Shown here: positions 45,234-55,905 of the stretch, in pieces
How the letters are laid out: each line of letters begins with the position of its first letter
Position numbering within the stretch: the stretch's first letter is position 1
Origin: Metaphire vulgaris
Taxonomy: Eukaryota; Annelida; Clitellata; Crassiclitellata; Megascolecidae
DNA length: 64,000 nt
Direction: 5' to 3'
Assembly: GCA_018105865.1 (NCBI GenBank)
Contig: CM030848.1
Span: 5,029,301 to 5,093,300, forward strand
Position numbers and translations under genes: made by a program
The notes under the pieces: generated by a model
What the model saw: the letters and a program-made list of their open reading frames with translations, nothing else
The model's database searches: none
Told to the model about the DNA's origin: nothing

Positions 45234-46644
45234 CAGGGCCGGATTAAGGCATAAGCCAGGTAAGCCATGGCTTAGGGCCTCGCTTCCAAACAGGGGCCCG
45301 CTGGACACTACTGTAAATTTGAAAGCTACAAATTTACACTGTATAATTTAAAAATAGTAAAATCATCGCAATTATAGGCTACGTTCTTCCAACTTTACTA
45401 TAGCCTACGTCTGCCGTTGTCAGACTGTTTGACGCCAGTGTTTCAATACTCAATCGATTAAATAATTCTGAATATGTTGCTAACTAACGAGTCTAACGGT
45501 AGGTGTCACTAGATAGGATCATGGGCAGTGACGTATTTACCATTGGGCCATTTGGGCCATTGCCCCCCTTTGGTCTTGCTTGACAAGCAAAAAAAGGTCG
45601 AAAGTGTCTGCCCCCTTACCAAAAATCTAAAATACGCCACTGATCATGGGGATGTGTAAATCTCAGATCTAACCTAATTTTAATCGTCGCCAGGACTCGC
45701 CACAGATTGCATCACGGTATACAAACGTTAATTTCTTCGTCGATATCATTGACTATTTTGAAAGTAAGGCTACTATACTTTTTCCAAATGTGCAATACAG
45801 AAAAATCAATGCCAGAAAATCTGTTAGACCAAGGCAAGGGAATGATGGAAATGCTGCTAATATACAACTTGAACCGAAGGACAAGTTTCGAATCAAAACA
45901 TTTCTTCCAGTTGTAGATGCCCTCTCCATACATCTCAAACGGAGAGCTGATGTCTACTCAAACGTTGCTAAGAAAATTTCTTTCTTGACAAGCTCGAACC
46001 AACAGTTAAACCAATGCATGGAAGCAGAATATGTTATCCTGACGACATGTACGACAATTTAGTAAATGAGCTACAACATTTCTACTCTTATATATCAAAA
46101 CTAAAGAAATTGCCAACCCCGAACAAAAGAAATAAATTAGGCCTAAACAACTGAATCACCAAGACATGTATAACATAATTTTTCAAGGTGGCATTGAAAG
46201 TGTTTTTCCAAATGTTTCAATTGTGCTGCGTATGTTTCTAACGCTAATGGTAACTAATTGTTCAGGCGAGCGTTCATTTTCACAGATGATGAGAATCAAA
46301 AACGAACAGAGAACTGCAACTGGCCAAGAAAGATTAGGTTCACTTAGCTTGCTGTATATCGAATCCGATATTTTGAGAGAAATACAGTTTGACGATATTA
46401 TTTCAGAATTTGAAAGACAGAAACCAAGGAAAAATTCTTTTGATTTTAAAAGAGTTATTTGAAATTGTAAAGTTTTTAGTACTTGAAATTGAACTAAATT
46501 ACATTATTTCATAATTATTAAAAAGTTTTAATTGTTACATTTTAAAATATATGCCTTTTCCTTCGTCCCTATACAACTGATGTCAGAGGCGGGGCCTATA
46601 TCATATGCTGGCTTAGGGCCACATGAAGCCTTAATCCGGCTCTG
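45234..46644 (+). mobile_element. hAT element 2 with transposase remnants
   Basis: Termini CAGGGCCGGATTAAGGC and GCCTTAATCCGGCTCTG, perfect 8-bp duplication GTCGCAGT (45226-45233 and 46645-46652). Plus-strand frames encode FRIKTFLPVVDALSIHLKRR (45790-46062) and, at 46166-46462, FPNVSIVLRMFLTLMVTNCS then GERSFSQMMRIKNEQRT and the DIISEF tail, the hAT C-terminal dimerisation domain. Stops and gaps between them show it is dead. Confidence 0.93.
45526..45642. mobile_element. 117-bp MITE inside hAT element 2
   Basis: Ends CAGTGACGTATTTACC and AAATACGCCACTG, perfect 8-bp duplication ATCATGGG (45518-45525 and 45643-45650). Contains TGACAAGCAAAAAAAGGTCG (45581-45600). Confidence 0.9.
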
Positions 46645-47451
46645 GTCGCAGTGCCAAGAAGTTTGGAAAACCATGGCCTATAGTACTTTCAGATTAATTT
46701 TATTTCGCAATAACGCAATGAATGCTACCGAATGATATTACCACAGAAATTGACTCTGAAGGGTTCCTGCGAAACTCAGAACATTCTTTTTTCAAAAATC
46801 ATTTGGACTGTAAAGCGCTTTTGATTTCGAACTTTATTCATGTGTACGCCACTACATAAATCGGCTTGTTTAATAATAATAGTAATAATGATAATAATAA
46901 TTCTGAGCATTTTGCTCTGAAACTCCACTAACAATAGTCAATCTCCTGGTATCCATTTTACTCGACAGATAAGCGATTTTGTCATACTCATAAGATTTTT
47001 AAGACGCATAACAAAGGTATGTTCCGGGCAAAATTTTAGAAAAGATAATTTTAAAGAAATTTCAATATTCTCTCATTTTGTCTTATTTTTGACAAAAATA
47101 TAAGTATCTCTGCCTAAAATATTTGCCATATTTTCATTCGAATAGAATCAGAGCTTTAGTCCTCCTACCTTTTTTAAATTCATAAGATTCTTTTCAACGA
47201 ACATTCGCCAGATGACCTGGCATTTTTATATCACCTAATATGATTAGGGTCGCGGCACGTTACAAAACCGCTGAAGTGGGCCGCGGTTCCAAAATGATTG
47301 AAAACCCTGGCTTATGAGGCACTTCTGTCTGTGTGAAAGCCACTAGGGGCGCCAGCGGGGATTGAACCAGCTCCGTCAGTCCATCGCTCTAGCGCGTAAT
47401 TCACTCTGCCATCATCCGTTCCCGGAATTGTAGGAACCGCTGCCTTATCGC

Positions 47452-47738
47452 CAGTGGCGTAACGTGGGGGGGGGCGAGGGGGGCACTTTGTTGACAGCCC
47501 CCCGGGCCCCGGGCGAGGGGGGCCCCCGAAGAGGGGTCTAAGCTAGGGTTAGGTTAGGGTTAACCCTAACTTAACCCTAACCCTAGAAATGAAATGATGT
47601 GCTGACAACCTTTTTTTGCTCGTCAGGATGAAAAAGGAGGCGATGGCGATAACGTTTTTTTTGTTCGTCAGCTCGAAACTCTGAAGCCCCCATGGCAAAG
47701 ATGCCCCCCGGGCCCCCAAAAGTCACGCTACGCCACTG
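47452..47738. mobile_element. MITE, CAGTGGCGTA(A)CG termini, telomere-like core
   Basis: Ends CAGTGGCGTAACGTGGG and CACGCTACGCCACTG, perfect 8-bp duplication CTTATCGC (47444-47451 and 47739-47746). The core at 47545-47585 is GGTTAGGGTTAACCCTAAC-like. Contains CAACCTTTTTTTGCTCGTCA (47606-47625). Confidence 0.92.
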
Positions 47739-47954
47739 CTTATCGCTCATGCATACACACGCATGGTCATTTAGACGACTCAGGATACATAAACACAGCA
47801 AGAAGAATTTTGGGGATGCAATTCTGATATTTTAAAGAACTATTTACACACAACAGAAAATTGTTAACGGATTTGAAGGGATTCCACTTTTCTGAATGAA
47901 ATCAAATACATTTGCAATAGTTTAGCATCCCCATTGATTAATGATGACCTATGC

Positions 47955-48185
47955 TCTTTATTCTGCCTGTTAAGCAACATCGAGCGCGGCTTGTGCCTGG
48001 ACGAGTAACCGTCCCGGGATCGAGTCGTGGTGCTGGCGGCCAACCAAGCCGTTCATTGCTTAGGCGTCGATAAATTGGCAGCAGTGTTAAGATGCGAAGG
48101 TAAAACGTGGGTCTAGAGAAAGCAACGGCAAACTACTCATCGCTGCTTCCCAGTACACGGAGATCAGAGCCGGACTCTACGCTGG
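47955..48185 (+). mobile_element. 5S rRNA-derived SINE
   Basis: GTTAAGCAACATCGAGCGCG and CGTCCCGGGATCGAGTCG correspond to the 5S head, followed by the same body as 12393-12700 (GGCGGCCAACCAAGCCGTTC, GGTAAAACGTGGGTCTAGAG, GGAGATCAGAGCCGG). This is the best-preserved copy in the window. Confidence 0.88.
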
Positions 48186-48599
48186 CTCAGATTAGCTTTA
48201 CCTTTGTCCACTTTTTGGTCAAACATTTTGGGTTTCGACTCTCCCGCTGGTGGTCGTAAAATTTTGGTCCGGTAATGGTTAGATTCCCTACTGCATCTTG
48301 GGAAAATTGAACACTGGCCGTGATGGATGCAGCAACTCCTCGTATTTTACCTGTTTTAGTTACTTTAGTTAGTTTCTGTTGGGACGCTACGCATCTGCGC
48401 AGGAACACCACCAGAGCGAGTTTTTGGCATATCAGGCAAACAAGGGTGCTTCAGTAAAACGTAAGTCGTCAGAAAGCCACAGTCATATTGAATCAAAAGC
48501 AACGAAACAAAGTGCTATGCAGTCAGCTTATGAAAATAGACAGTCTGACCAGTTTACAAAATTCACACTGATTTTATTTATAATGGGAACTGTTCAAAC

Positions 48600-48605
48600 A
48601 ATAAT

Positions 48606-48658
<53 letters not shown>

Positions 48659-48682
48659 TAATAATAATAATAATAATAATTC
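48600..48682. repeat. (TAA)n microsatellite
   Basis: TAA triplet run with one TAAATAA interruption. Confidence 0.95.
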
Positions 48683-48889
48683 ACAATAAAAATTATAATT
48701 CGTAATGATAACTATTCATAGTTTTCAAAATTACAGTTTCAAGATAAACTCGTTTCTGTGCTTGCAGAGGACATGCAGCCGGTGCATGCAGTTGAGCATT
48801 CAGGTTTTAAGAAGTTCTCTTCTGAAGTGCTGCCACTGTGTGTTGTCTTCAGGTTGATGGGTATTTTTGGCTTCAACACTAACTACAGT

Positions 48890-49010
48890 TGACAGTCTCT
48901 TGGCATTTCCTGCTTTGGCTAAAGCATTTATGAAAGTCAACTGTACCCCACCCAGTTTTGCTGCTGTAGAAAGGCTGTTCAGCAGGGATATTTTTACACC
49001 CCCTAAAACC
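48890..49010 (+). mobile_element. hAT transposase dimerisation-domain fragment
   Basis: Plus-strand translation gives FPALAKAFMKVNCTPPSFAA and VERLFSRDIF, the conserved C-terminal hAT motif (FP.LA...N.TP.S.A..ER.FS). No intact element ends are assigned to it. It is followed directly by the GATC-rich repeat at 49015. Confidence 0.78.
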
Positions 49011-49014
49011 AGTG

Positions 49015-49175
49015 TTAGGAGTGATCTTAGATCAAAAGATCAAGGATCACGATCTAAGATCACAATTCATGATCTTTGATCTTTGATCTAGATCACTTTT
49101 ACTAGTGATCTTTGACTCTGACTTTAAATCACTTTTTCGGTGATTTTGATCTTTATTATCAACAGAAGATCAAAG
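49015..49175. repeat. GATC(A/T)-rich palindromic repeat array
   Basis: At least ten copies of GATC, mostly as GATCAAAGATCA, GATCTTAGATC and GATCTTTGATC, in direct and inverted order. The first 30 bp follow CCAGTGTTAGGAGTGATC, which could be a hAT-type terminus. Confidence 0.8.
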
Positions 49176-49605
49176 ATCAAATTATACGTATTCTCCCAAC
49201 TAAGTCAATCAATCAACGAACTTCTATGTGTATTGAATGAAATGGCGGACAAATCAAGCATTCGGGCCTCAATGATCATATTAGTGCAGCCGGTGCAGAT
49301 GATGAGGATTATGGGTATGGCCCTGACATTAGTACTGGCACTGCCACTGGGACTCAGAGGGAGGCTTGCTCAGTTGCAACTGGTCGTGAAAATGCAGTCA
49401 AGAAAGAGGTCATGCACTACCTGAATAACCCAAATAAGGACGGAGAAAATATTAGTTGACGACCTTTTTTGCTTAGGTCTATCGGAATTTTTCGAAGTTG
49501 GGAACAAGGACATGGAAACATAACTCCCCCTTCAAAATCCTGGCTACGCCACTGGTCTTGGATGAAGACCGTCAAAAGTTCAAGGCCATTCACTTCCCAG
49601 CATGA

Positions 49606-49663
<58 letters not shown>
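49606..49663. repeat. (ATC)n microsatellite
   Basis: About 19 ATC triplets. Frames reading poly-Ser, poly-Met or poly-Ile across it are artefacts. Confidence 0.95.
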
Positions 49664-49664
<1 letters not shown>

Positions 49665-49870
49665 GACTCTATAAAGATTGTTTTCGAGTCGAGATCAGCT
49701 TCGCCGGACGATGAAACCTGTTGCAGTCTAAAGGGAAATTTCGAAACTGTCGCTCACCATTTCCGAAAAAGGCACACACAACGGAACAGAAGTTTCACTT
49801 TCATTTTCCCGAACGATCGATCGCCGTAGACACGAACGGCGCTCCGAAGCAGAAGAGATTCACTCGTAGG

Positions 49871-50003
49871 CAGTGGTTAAAGTGGTTTATCGAAGGTGCC
49901 GGGGCCCTACGCTGTGAAAACCCTGGGCCCGGGTTATATTTGTGGGGTTCCGGGGCCCATAACAGAGGTGCCGGGGCCGGGCCCCGGCTCACTTTAACCA
50001 CTG
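49871..50003. mobile_element. 133-bp hAT MITE, CAGTGGTTAAAGTG termini
   Basis: Inverted ends CAGTGGTTAAAGTG and CACTTTAACCACTG, flanked by CTCGTAGG and CTCGTGGG (8 bp, one mismatch). Interior G+C-rich with GGTGCCGGGGCC repeated. Confidence 0.9.
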
Positions 50004-50734
50004 CTCGTGGGGGGCTTGCGTAGAGGCGCAAAACTATTGTTTGAAGCACTCTTCGTGTTTCAAAAGATCAATTAATTTGTTTCCATTAAGTTTCATATCA
50101 CTAAATTTTTATTAACTGTTTGTCATATTCAATTTCGAGCTCGTTGCTTTATATGCATTTTCTATTTCTTTGTTTGACACTAATCTTCTCAAGCCTTCTC
50201 TCGAGCCTTTTCTCAATGTTCTGAGCATCTTTATGATATTTTCTGCTATTTCAGCTATCCTATACCAGCCTCCGATCCACTCTATGTGATGCAGACACGA
50301 ATAGCGGCTGTTGTTTCTTCAATGCTGTCTCATGTCTCATGAAAATCAACACATCAACTGTTTCTTTAAGTTTTCTCCTCTTCTAGCTAACTGACCAACT
50401 AACTAACTAATTAACTAACTTTTAAAACTTTTATAGCGCCATATTAATAGCCTAATGCACCTGGCATCGGTCGATGATCGTGTTTGTTATTAGTGATGAA
50501 CATCATCGGTCTCTCATTAAAGGTGAACTGCTGCAAAATATAAAGTGCTATTATGTAAATGCTGCTTGGAGAATTTCTTGACTAGAATTCTCTTTGCTTC
50601 CTTGATGCATTAATTTAGAAAATGGGCGAGTAATGACAAGCTTAAATTTGATATTCAGAGCTCAACGATGGACGTTTCTAATTCAGCTAAATTTTTGATT
50701 TCGATTTTGGTCGACGAGATGAAAGCTTGTTAGG

Positions 50735-50866
50735 ATTTTTGGAGATGTTAAGCAGCGTTGCATTCGGTTAGTACTTGGATGGGTGACCATCCTGGGATCT
50801 AGTCGATAAAATGGTAGCAGTGTTAAGATGCGAAGGTAAAGCGCTGGCATAGAGAAAGCAATAGCA
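50735..50866 (+). mobile_element. 5S rRNA-derived SINE, 3'-truncated
   Basis: GTTAAGCAGCGTTGCATTCG and TTAGTACTTGGATGGGTGAC are very close to animal 5S rRNA (box A to box C). The SINE body begins (GTTAAGATGCGAAGGTAAAG) and stops after GAGAAAGCAATAG. Confidence 0.85.
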
Positions 50867-50899
50867 TTCGGCGGAGATGCAAAGTACACAAGCTTCTGT

Positions 50900-51075
50900 C
50901 TGGCAGGCCAAGTACAAGGTACTTGCATTCCAAAACTCCGAGTACAAGTACAAGTACCTGGCTTCCGAGTACGAGTACAAGTACGCCTGGCCTCTGGGGT
51001 ACAAGTACAAGTACCTGGCCTCCAAGTACTAGTACAAGGTCAAGTACAAGTACCGAAGCCCGAGTACCAAGTACC
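50900..51075. repeat. GTACAA-rich array
   Basis: Tandem AGTACAAGTACAAGTACCTG-type units with CCTGGC(T/C)TCCGAG spacers. The same array forms the element at 51717-51917. Confidence 0.85.
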
Positions 51076-51171
51076 GATCCTCATAGCCAAATACAAACAG
51101 CAAGGGTCTTTATTAACGGGTGCTGTTTGTCATGGTTATTGAATAAAATGGTGCTAGAACAAAGTGGGAGG

Positions 51172-51372
51172 ACAAAATGGAAAAAACTCACGGACAAAAT
51201 GTCATGGGGATAAAATGTCAGCGGACAAAATGTCATCCTAACTCTAACCCTAACACTAACCCTAACCATAAACCGTGACATTTTGTCCCCTGTTTTTTCC
51301 TCTGACATTTTGTCCCCATGACATTTTCTACATGACATTTTGTCCGTATTTTGTCCTCGGACAGTTTGTCCG
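51172..51372. repeat. Inverted array of GGACAAAATGTCA around a telomere-like core
   Basis: Four units of GGACAAAATGTCA type run in the plus direction (51172-51238), then CTAACCCTAACACTAACCCT (51241-51270), then about five TGACATTTTGTCC units in the opposite direction (51277-51365). The outline is that of a TIR or foldback element with repeated arms. Confidence 0.85.
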
Positions 51373-51716
51373 GCCACGAATAAAATTGACACTATTAGCA
51401 TCTAAATATCATCACAGTTGCACTAAAAAAAAGGTGATAGTCTTGCATCGGTCATATTAGCCCTATGCGGTCTCGCGATCAAGCCAGCTTGGCTAAATAC
51501 GCGTTTAATTGGTGCGCCAGAAGCAGGCAATAAGGTCTCTAATTAATGGCTGCATTATACAGCCTGTTGAACTCCTTTCTATTAACGGCTGTTCCAAAAT
51601 ACGATGGTATCAGTGGCTTCATCATAAATATCGTTGAGTTCCAGGTACTTGGCCATCCTGTGCTTGTCATTAACCTAAAGGAACAGCATTACTGGTACCC
51701 TTGAAGTACATGTAGC

Positions 51717-51917
51717 CAGAGATGTAGAAAGTCAATGCTTCATACAAGTACGTTACCTGGCTCTCGAGTACAAGTACAAGTACTTGCATTCCAAAAAATG
51801 AGTACAAGTACAAGTACAATTACCTGGCCTCCGAGTACAAGTACAAGTACAAGTACAAGTGCTAAAAATTTGTACTCGAGTACAACTCAAGTACAAGTAC
51901 CAAGTACTACATCTCTG
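51717..51917. mobile_element. TIR element with CAGAGATGTAG ends and GTACAA array
   Basis: Ends CAGAGATGTAG and CTACATCTCTG are inverted. The interior is almost wholly AGTACAAGTACAAGTACTTG-type repeats. No clear target duplication. Confidence 0.75.
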
Positions 51918-52399
51918 GCATTCGGAACGCAAAGTCCAGCTTGTCCAGGCCCGTCGGACTCTGGAGCGCCATATAGGCGGCGGAAGAGCCGCATGGGGTC
52001 AAGTCCCCTCCTGCCCTGAGGGTCCGCGGTGTTGTGCACTTTAAAAAACGCGGGATCACACAATGGACTCGACGAAGAAAACGCAAAGTAGGCCCTACAG
52101 TATATGAAGCCGTTTATTTTAAAATTTAGTTAGCAGACACAATGTCATATTCATACACAGGTGGAATGTTACTGCCTTACTGTTACTCCTATAAAAATGC
52201 TTCCATACTGAAGTCGCTTGAAGGGTCAAATGTCACATTACTGTATGTCAGCCGAGGAGAATGTGCTTAAAGTAACCGCGGAACGGCGTTTCGCTATTAT
52301 GCATAAAAAGTATCGGTACGCCATTCCTGTATCTAAATAGCACCGGAACCGCCGTTCTGCCATGGTGCGTTCCGGCTCAACTACAGCCCTGAATGGCGA

Positions 52400-52490
52400 A
52401 GTAATCTAGATTAATGGTGCTAGCCAATTGCGTCGCTGTTTGCCTAGTAACCGGAGATCAGCGCCGGACCCTAAAGCGCGTTCGAATAGG
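52400..52490 (+). mobile_element. 5S-derived SINE, 3' tail only
   Basis: CTAGATTAATGGTGCTAGCC and CCGGAGATCAGCGCCGGACC match the 3' portion of the SINE at 12393-12700. Confidence 0.72.
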
Positions 52491-52889
52491 CCTATACGCG
52501 ACTACATTTTCCTTTCCCTTAATCAGCGCATTGCAATTGTAGCCTATAGTGAACGGTTTGAACCGTATGCCTTTGGATACGTTGCTGCTGCTGCTCGTGC
52601 ATATCGATTTAAAACGCTACACGTGAAACATTGTTTAGTATTAAACGATCGCAGACCCTAGTAAGATATGAAGACGCACGGGCAGTGAACAATTGTATAG
52701 CATTAACCTTCTGAGGAACATTTCATCCATAAAGTTTTGCCATTACGCTGATAGGATACTAATTTTAAAATTATTTTTACAATTTATATTCGATTAATTT
52801 ATAAATATAGCTTATTATGAAAGTCCTAAGCCACGTTGAATATTTGTCACGTACGTGTAGATTTTAATATAAAGGTACACTCCAAAGGC

Positions 52890-53152
52890 TAGCGACCGTA
52901 CGGAGAACCGAAGGGTTAGCGCCTTCAGTTTTACATAGCAACGGCTGAATGAGGGCGGTTGCCAGCCTTTCCCTCGCCGCCTTTCCTTCCACCGAGTTAA
53001 CACCCGATGTAGGCCTACTCATTCGCAGCTGAGTCGACTGGGGGCGCTTGGGACAGAAACAACCGAAAAGTTTCTGCCGCGGCCGGGAGTTGAACCACGG
53101 ACCTCACCAGACCAGGCAGACCAGTGCGCTAACCACTGCTCCACCGCGCACC
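52890..53152 (-). mobile_element. tRNA-derived SINE (family A), near-complete
   Basis: Minus-strand head GGTGCGCGGTGGAGCAGTGG, TTAGCGCACTGGTCTGCC (A box) and GGTTCAACTCCCGGCCGC (B box), then the body TTTCTGTCCCAAGCGCCCCC and GCTGGCAACCGCCCTCATTC. Sister to 13775-14034. Confidence 0.9.
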
Positions 53153-53932
53153 AAATTTTAATATGCTTATAGTTTAATCTTCGCACTGCTACCATATAAG
53201 AATATTAAGGAGCGGTTGTCACCCTTTCGGATTTCCCCAAATATTTCTGAGACCTGCTGTCTGGCGAGACTTTTTCATGCGCTTCTTGATACCCGTAGAG
53301 AGACCACGCACTGATACATATTTTGAGTGTTTTTCCAAAGCAGTCACACCTTACGCCTCCAAGACAATGTCCCCTTACTCAGAATTGCTCTGGCATGAAA
53401 CCTGCAAAATGGGCTAAAACGATGAGTTCGTGAACTGTCTAAATATCTCTTCTTCCGAAATCCTCAGCAAAACTAAGTAACAAAGACCACCGTAAAACTT
53501 TATACAAGTTCTTTTTCTACTTCATTTTGCGCACAAGTCATCGTCTGCTATTACGGTAAGGCAATATCTCATCTACCGATTAGATTTTCCTGAGTTTCCC
53601 GCCAAGTCCTTTCTGCACTGCACCGGTTACCGGTTGCCATGTGACCAACCTGTTTTGGACGTGTTCTGGTAATTGTGTACGGATGCCTTATCAGGTAATT
53701 ATTATAGCAGCCAGGGGGGGCTCCTGAGATAGGCAAACTAGGCGGCTGCCTAGGGCGGCGAATGTAGAGGGGTCGGCAAAATGGCCGTCGATAAAAATCA
53801 GTGTTGTTTAACTTGTTTTTAATTGACGCTTTTGCTAATTAAATAGAATTGGAATTAGGTACATGAAGTATCTAATTAATTAGAATTTGTAAATGTTGAT
53901 CTAATTAAGTTAGTTAGCAGCTTAATTAGATC

Positions 53933-53980
53933 AAGAATGACGAGATTACGAATTGACAAATTCGTAATCTCGTCATTCTT
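53933..53980. repeat. Perfect 22-bp inverted repeat with 4-base loop
   Basis: Arms 53933-53954 and 53959-53980 are exact complements; the loop is GACA. It lies in the A+T-rich AATTAATTAGAATTAG zone of hAT element 3. Confidence 0.95.
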
Positions 53981-55421
53981 GGAATTAGAATTAGAAACCC
54001 TAATTAATGCAGTCAAGTTGTAAACATTATTCTTAACAGTCAGATGGCGATGTTAATCAATTTGTCTCTGTTGCACTTGTATGGCAATGACAAGCAACTC
54101 CTTCCTTTTCTTTGTCTTTTGTGCGTCAATAGTTTTGTACTTGTAAGGTGTAGGCCTACATTGCTTTACATGCCTTATAAAATTCAACGTCACCCTTATT
54201 GGTTTCCAATCGCCAGTTATCCTCTTCTTGCATGTCTTGCAGGACCCAGAAATGTGCGTTTTATTGTCTATTTGATTGACTGTAAAGTCCTTTAAAAATT
54301 GTCCAGATTGTCAGGTATATATTCCAAAAATTCGCCATGATCAGCCAACAATTTACAAAGAGATATCATCAGGTCGTTGACATGATCATTGTCATTGAAA
54401 CATCGACAGAAAAGGAAATACTGTTTTAGGATGGCGATCTAAGTATGTAAGCAAGCACTTTATTCCCAAAAAGTTAGATTATTAAGATTATATAATATAT
54501 TTCGATTTAATTAGAATGATATCTAATTAATTAGAATTAGCTTTAAAAATCTAATTAATTATAATTGTAATTACATAAACAGTTTCTCTAATTAATTAGA
54601 ATTAGAATTATCACATATTCTAATTAATTAGCTAATTAAGCTTAATTAGCTAATTAAAAATACAACACTGATAAAAATATGGAGACGTCATTTTGCAGCC
54701 CCCTTTGATCTTGTGTTATTGCCGACTTAGTCAGAAGATGTTGCGACCCAGATAGCCTACTGAAAAAATTAACCTAAAACCTCCAACAGCACGCGCTGAA
54801 AGCATCCTAGATTCCTAGCAAGGTCAGACAGTGACACAGTGACGCATACTGCAGTGACGTCACGATATCGTGGCAACGCCCTAAATTAATTCTGGTCAAT
54901 CGTTGAAGACAAAATTAAACATCGAATGTTTGACGGTTGACACAGTTAGGCCTACATACTTTTGCGTCAAATCGGATTTACTTCGTATTGAATTTATTGC
55001 AAAGTTAGAAACTTTCGTTAATTTTTAATCATGCAGCAAGAAAACTGTCCGGTGCAAAACGCAAAGTCCAGAAAGACTAGGACATTAAAAGATACAGCGA
55101 GTCGTAAAAAATAATCATACATGTATGAGCGAAATTTTTCCAAATTTAGCAATAGCTGTGGAAATAATGGGTACAATTCCTGTTGGCGTGACATCTGGAG
55201 AGTGGACTCAGTGGAGAAACAAGTTTCTCGCGATTAAAACTTATAAAACATTATTTACGGTCGTCGATGAGCCATGAACGATTATTCGATTAACTGACAG
55301 TCTTTCTCTTAATTTGAAAGTGAAGAATCCAGCAAAACAGATTTTACCGATATAGCTAGATAATTTGCTGCAGCCAAAGTGCGCCGTGTTGGCTACGCCT
55401 GTTTAAACGAAGTGTCTTAGC

Positions 55422-55547
55422 ATGCGGGCTGCCAGCATTCTAATTAAACCGCTGATTGGTCTAATTAATCACGTGGTTAGAGTTAGAGTTAGGGTTAGGT
55501 TCATTCGACCAATCAGCGGTTTAATTTAGAATGCGGGCAACCCGCAT
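55422..55547. mobile_element. 126-bp foldback MITE with telomere-like core
   Basis: About 40-bp inverted arms (ATGCGGG...ACCGCTGATTGGTC and its complement), with core TTAGAGTTAGAGTTAGGGTT. Confidence 0.88.
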
Positions 55548-55784
55548 ACTCCCCACTGCCCTGTTTAAATGTTCTACCATGAAGCTTAAATCATTACTTG
55601 AACATGTTGTGAGATGTGAGTCATGTGATCTTACGAAGAAGGATTACTAATTCACTAAGCAGCTAAAACAATTAACCGTTTCTTTAGATATACAGTGTTA
55701 AATAAAATGCTGCTAATAAAGGAAATCTGTATTTGCCGTGTTTAAGCAATGAAATAATCTGAGTTATATATAGGCCCCTATTGT

Positions 55785-55905
55785 TGTTTCTGCCCCAAGC
55801 GCCCCCAGTCGACTCAGCTGTGAATGAGTAATAACTCGGTGGAAGGAAAGGCGGCATGGCAATCATTCAGCCGTTTATAAAATATAACCCTTCGGTTCCC
55901 GACGA
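55785..55905 (+). mobile_element. tRNA-SINE family A body fragment
   Basis: TTTCTGCCCCAAGCGCCCCC, CTCGGTGGAAGGAAAGGCGG and AACCCTTCGGTTCC match the body of 52890-53152 in opposite orientation; the tRNA head is missing. Confidence 0.75.

Larger units (their letters stand above)
44969..47309. mobile_element. hAT element 1 inserted in the SINE
   Basis: Starts CAGTGTTTCTCAAACTGTAG and ends TGATTGAAAACCCTG. The 8-bp flanks are GCTTAGGA (44961-44968) and GCTTATGA (47310-47317). Interior GGTCGCGGCA(C/T)GTTACAA and CCGCTGAAGTGGG blocks appear at both ends (45194 and 47250), a typical hAT MITE body. The element is enlarged by a second hAT element. Confidence 0.8.
44945..47425 (-). mobile_element. tRNA-derived SINE (family C), split by nested transposons
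   Basis: The minus-strand head GGCAGAGTGAATTACGCGCT...GGTTCAATCCCCGC (47425-47350) and body AGTGGCTTTCACACAGACAG end at 47310. The 3' tail (TCCTAAGCCACTTTAAAT) continues at 44968-44950 on the other side of the insertion. An unsplit copy at 58915-59060 confirms the joined order. Confidence 0.8.

Noticed and set aside
50735..50840. Functional 5S rRNA gene
   Set aside because: Only the internal part matches 5S and SINE body follows directly; the 5' end and the terminator are missing.
53080..53152. Functional tRNA gene
   Set aside because: A and B boxes are present, but the sequence does not fold as a full cloverleaf and is joined to a SINE body found in other copies.
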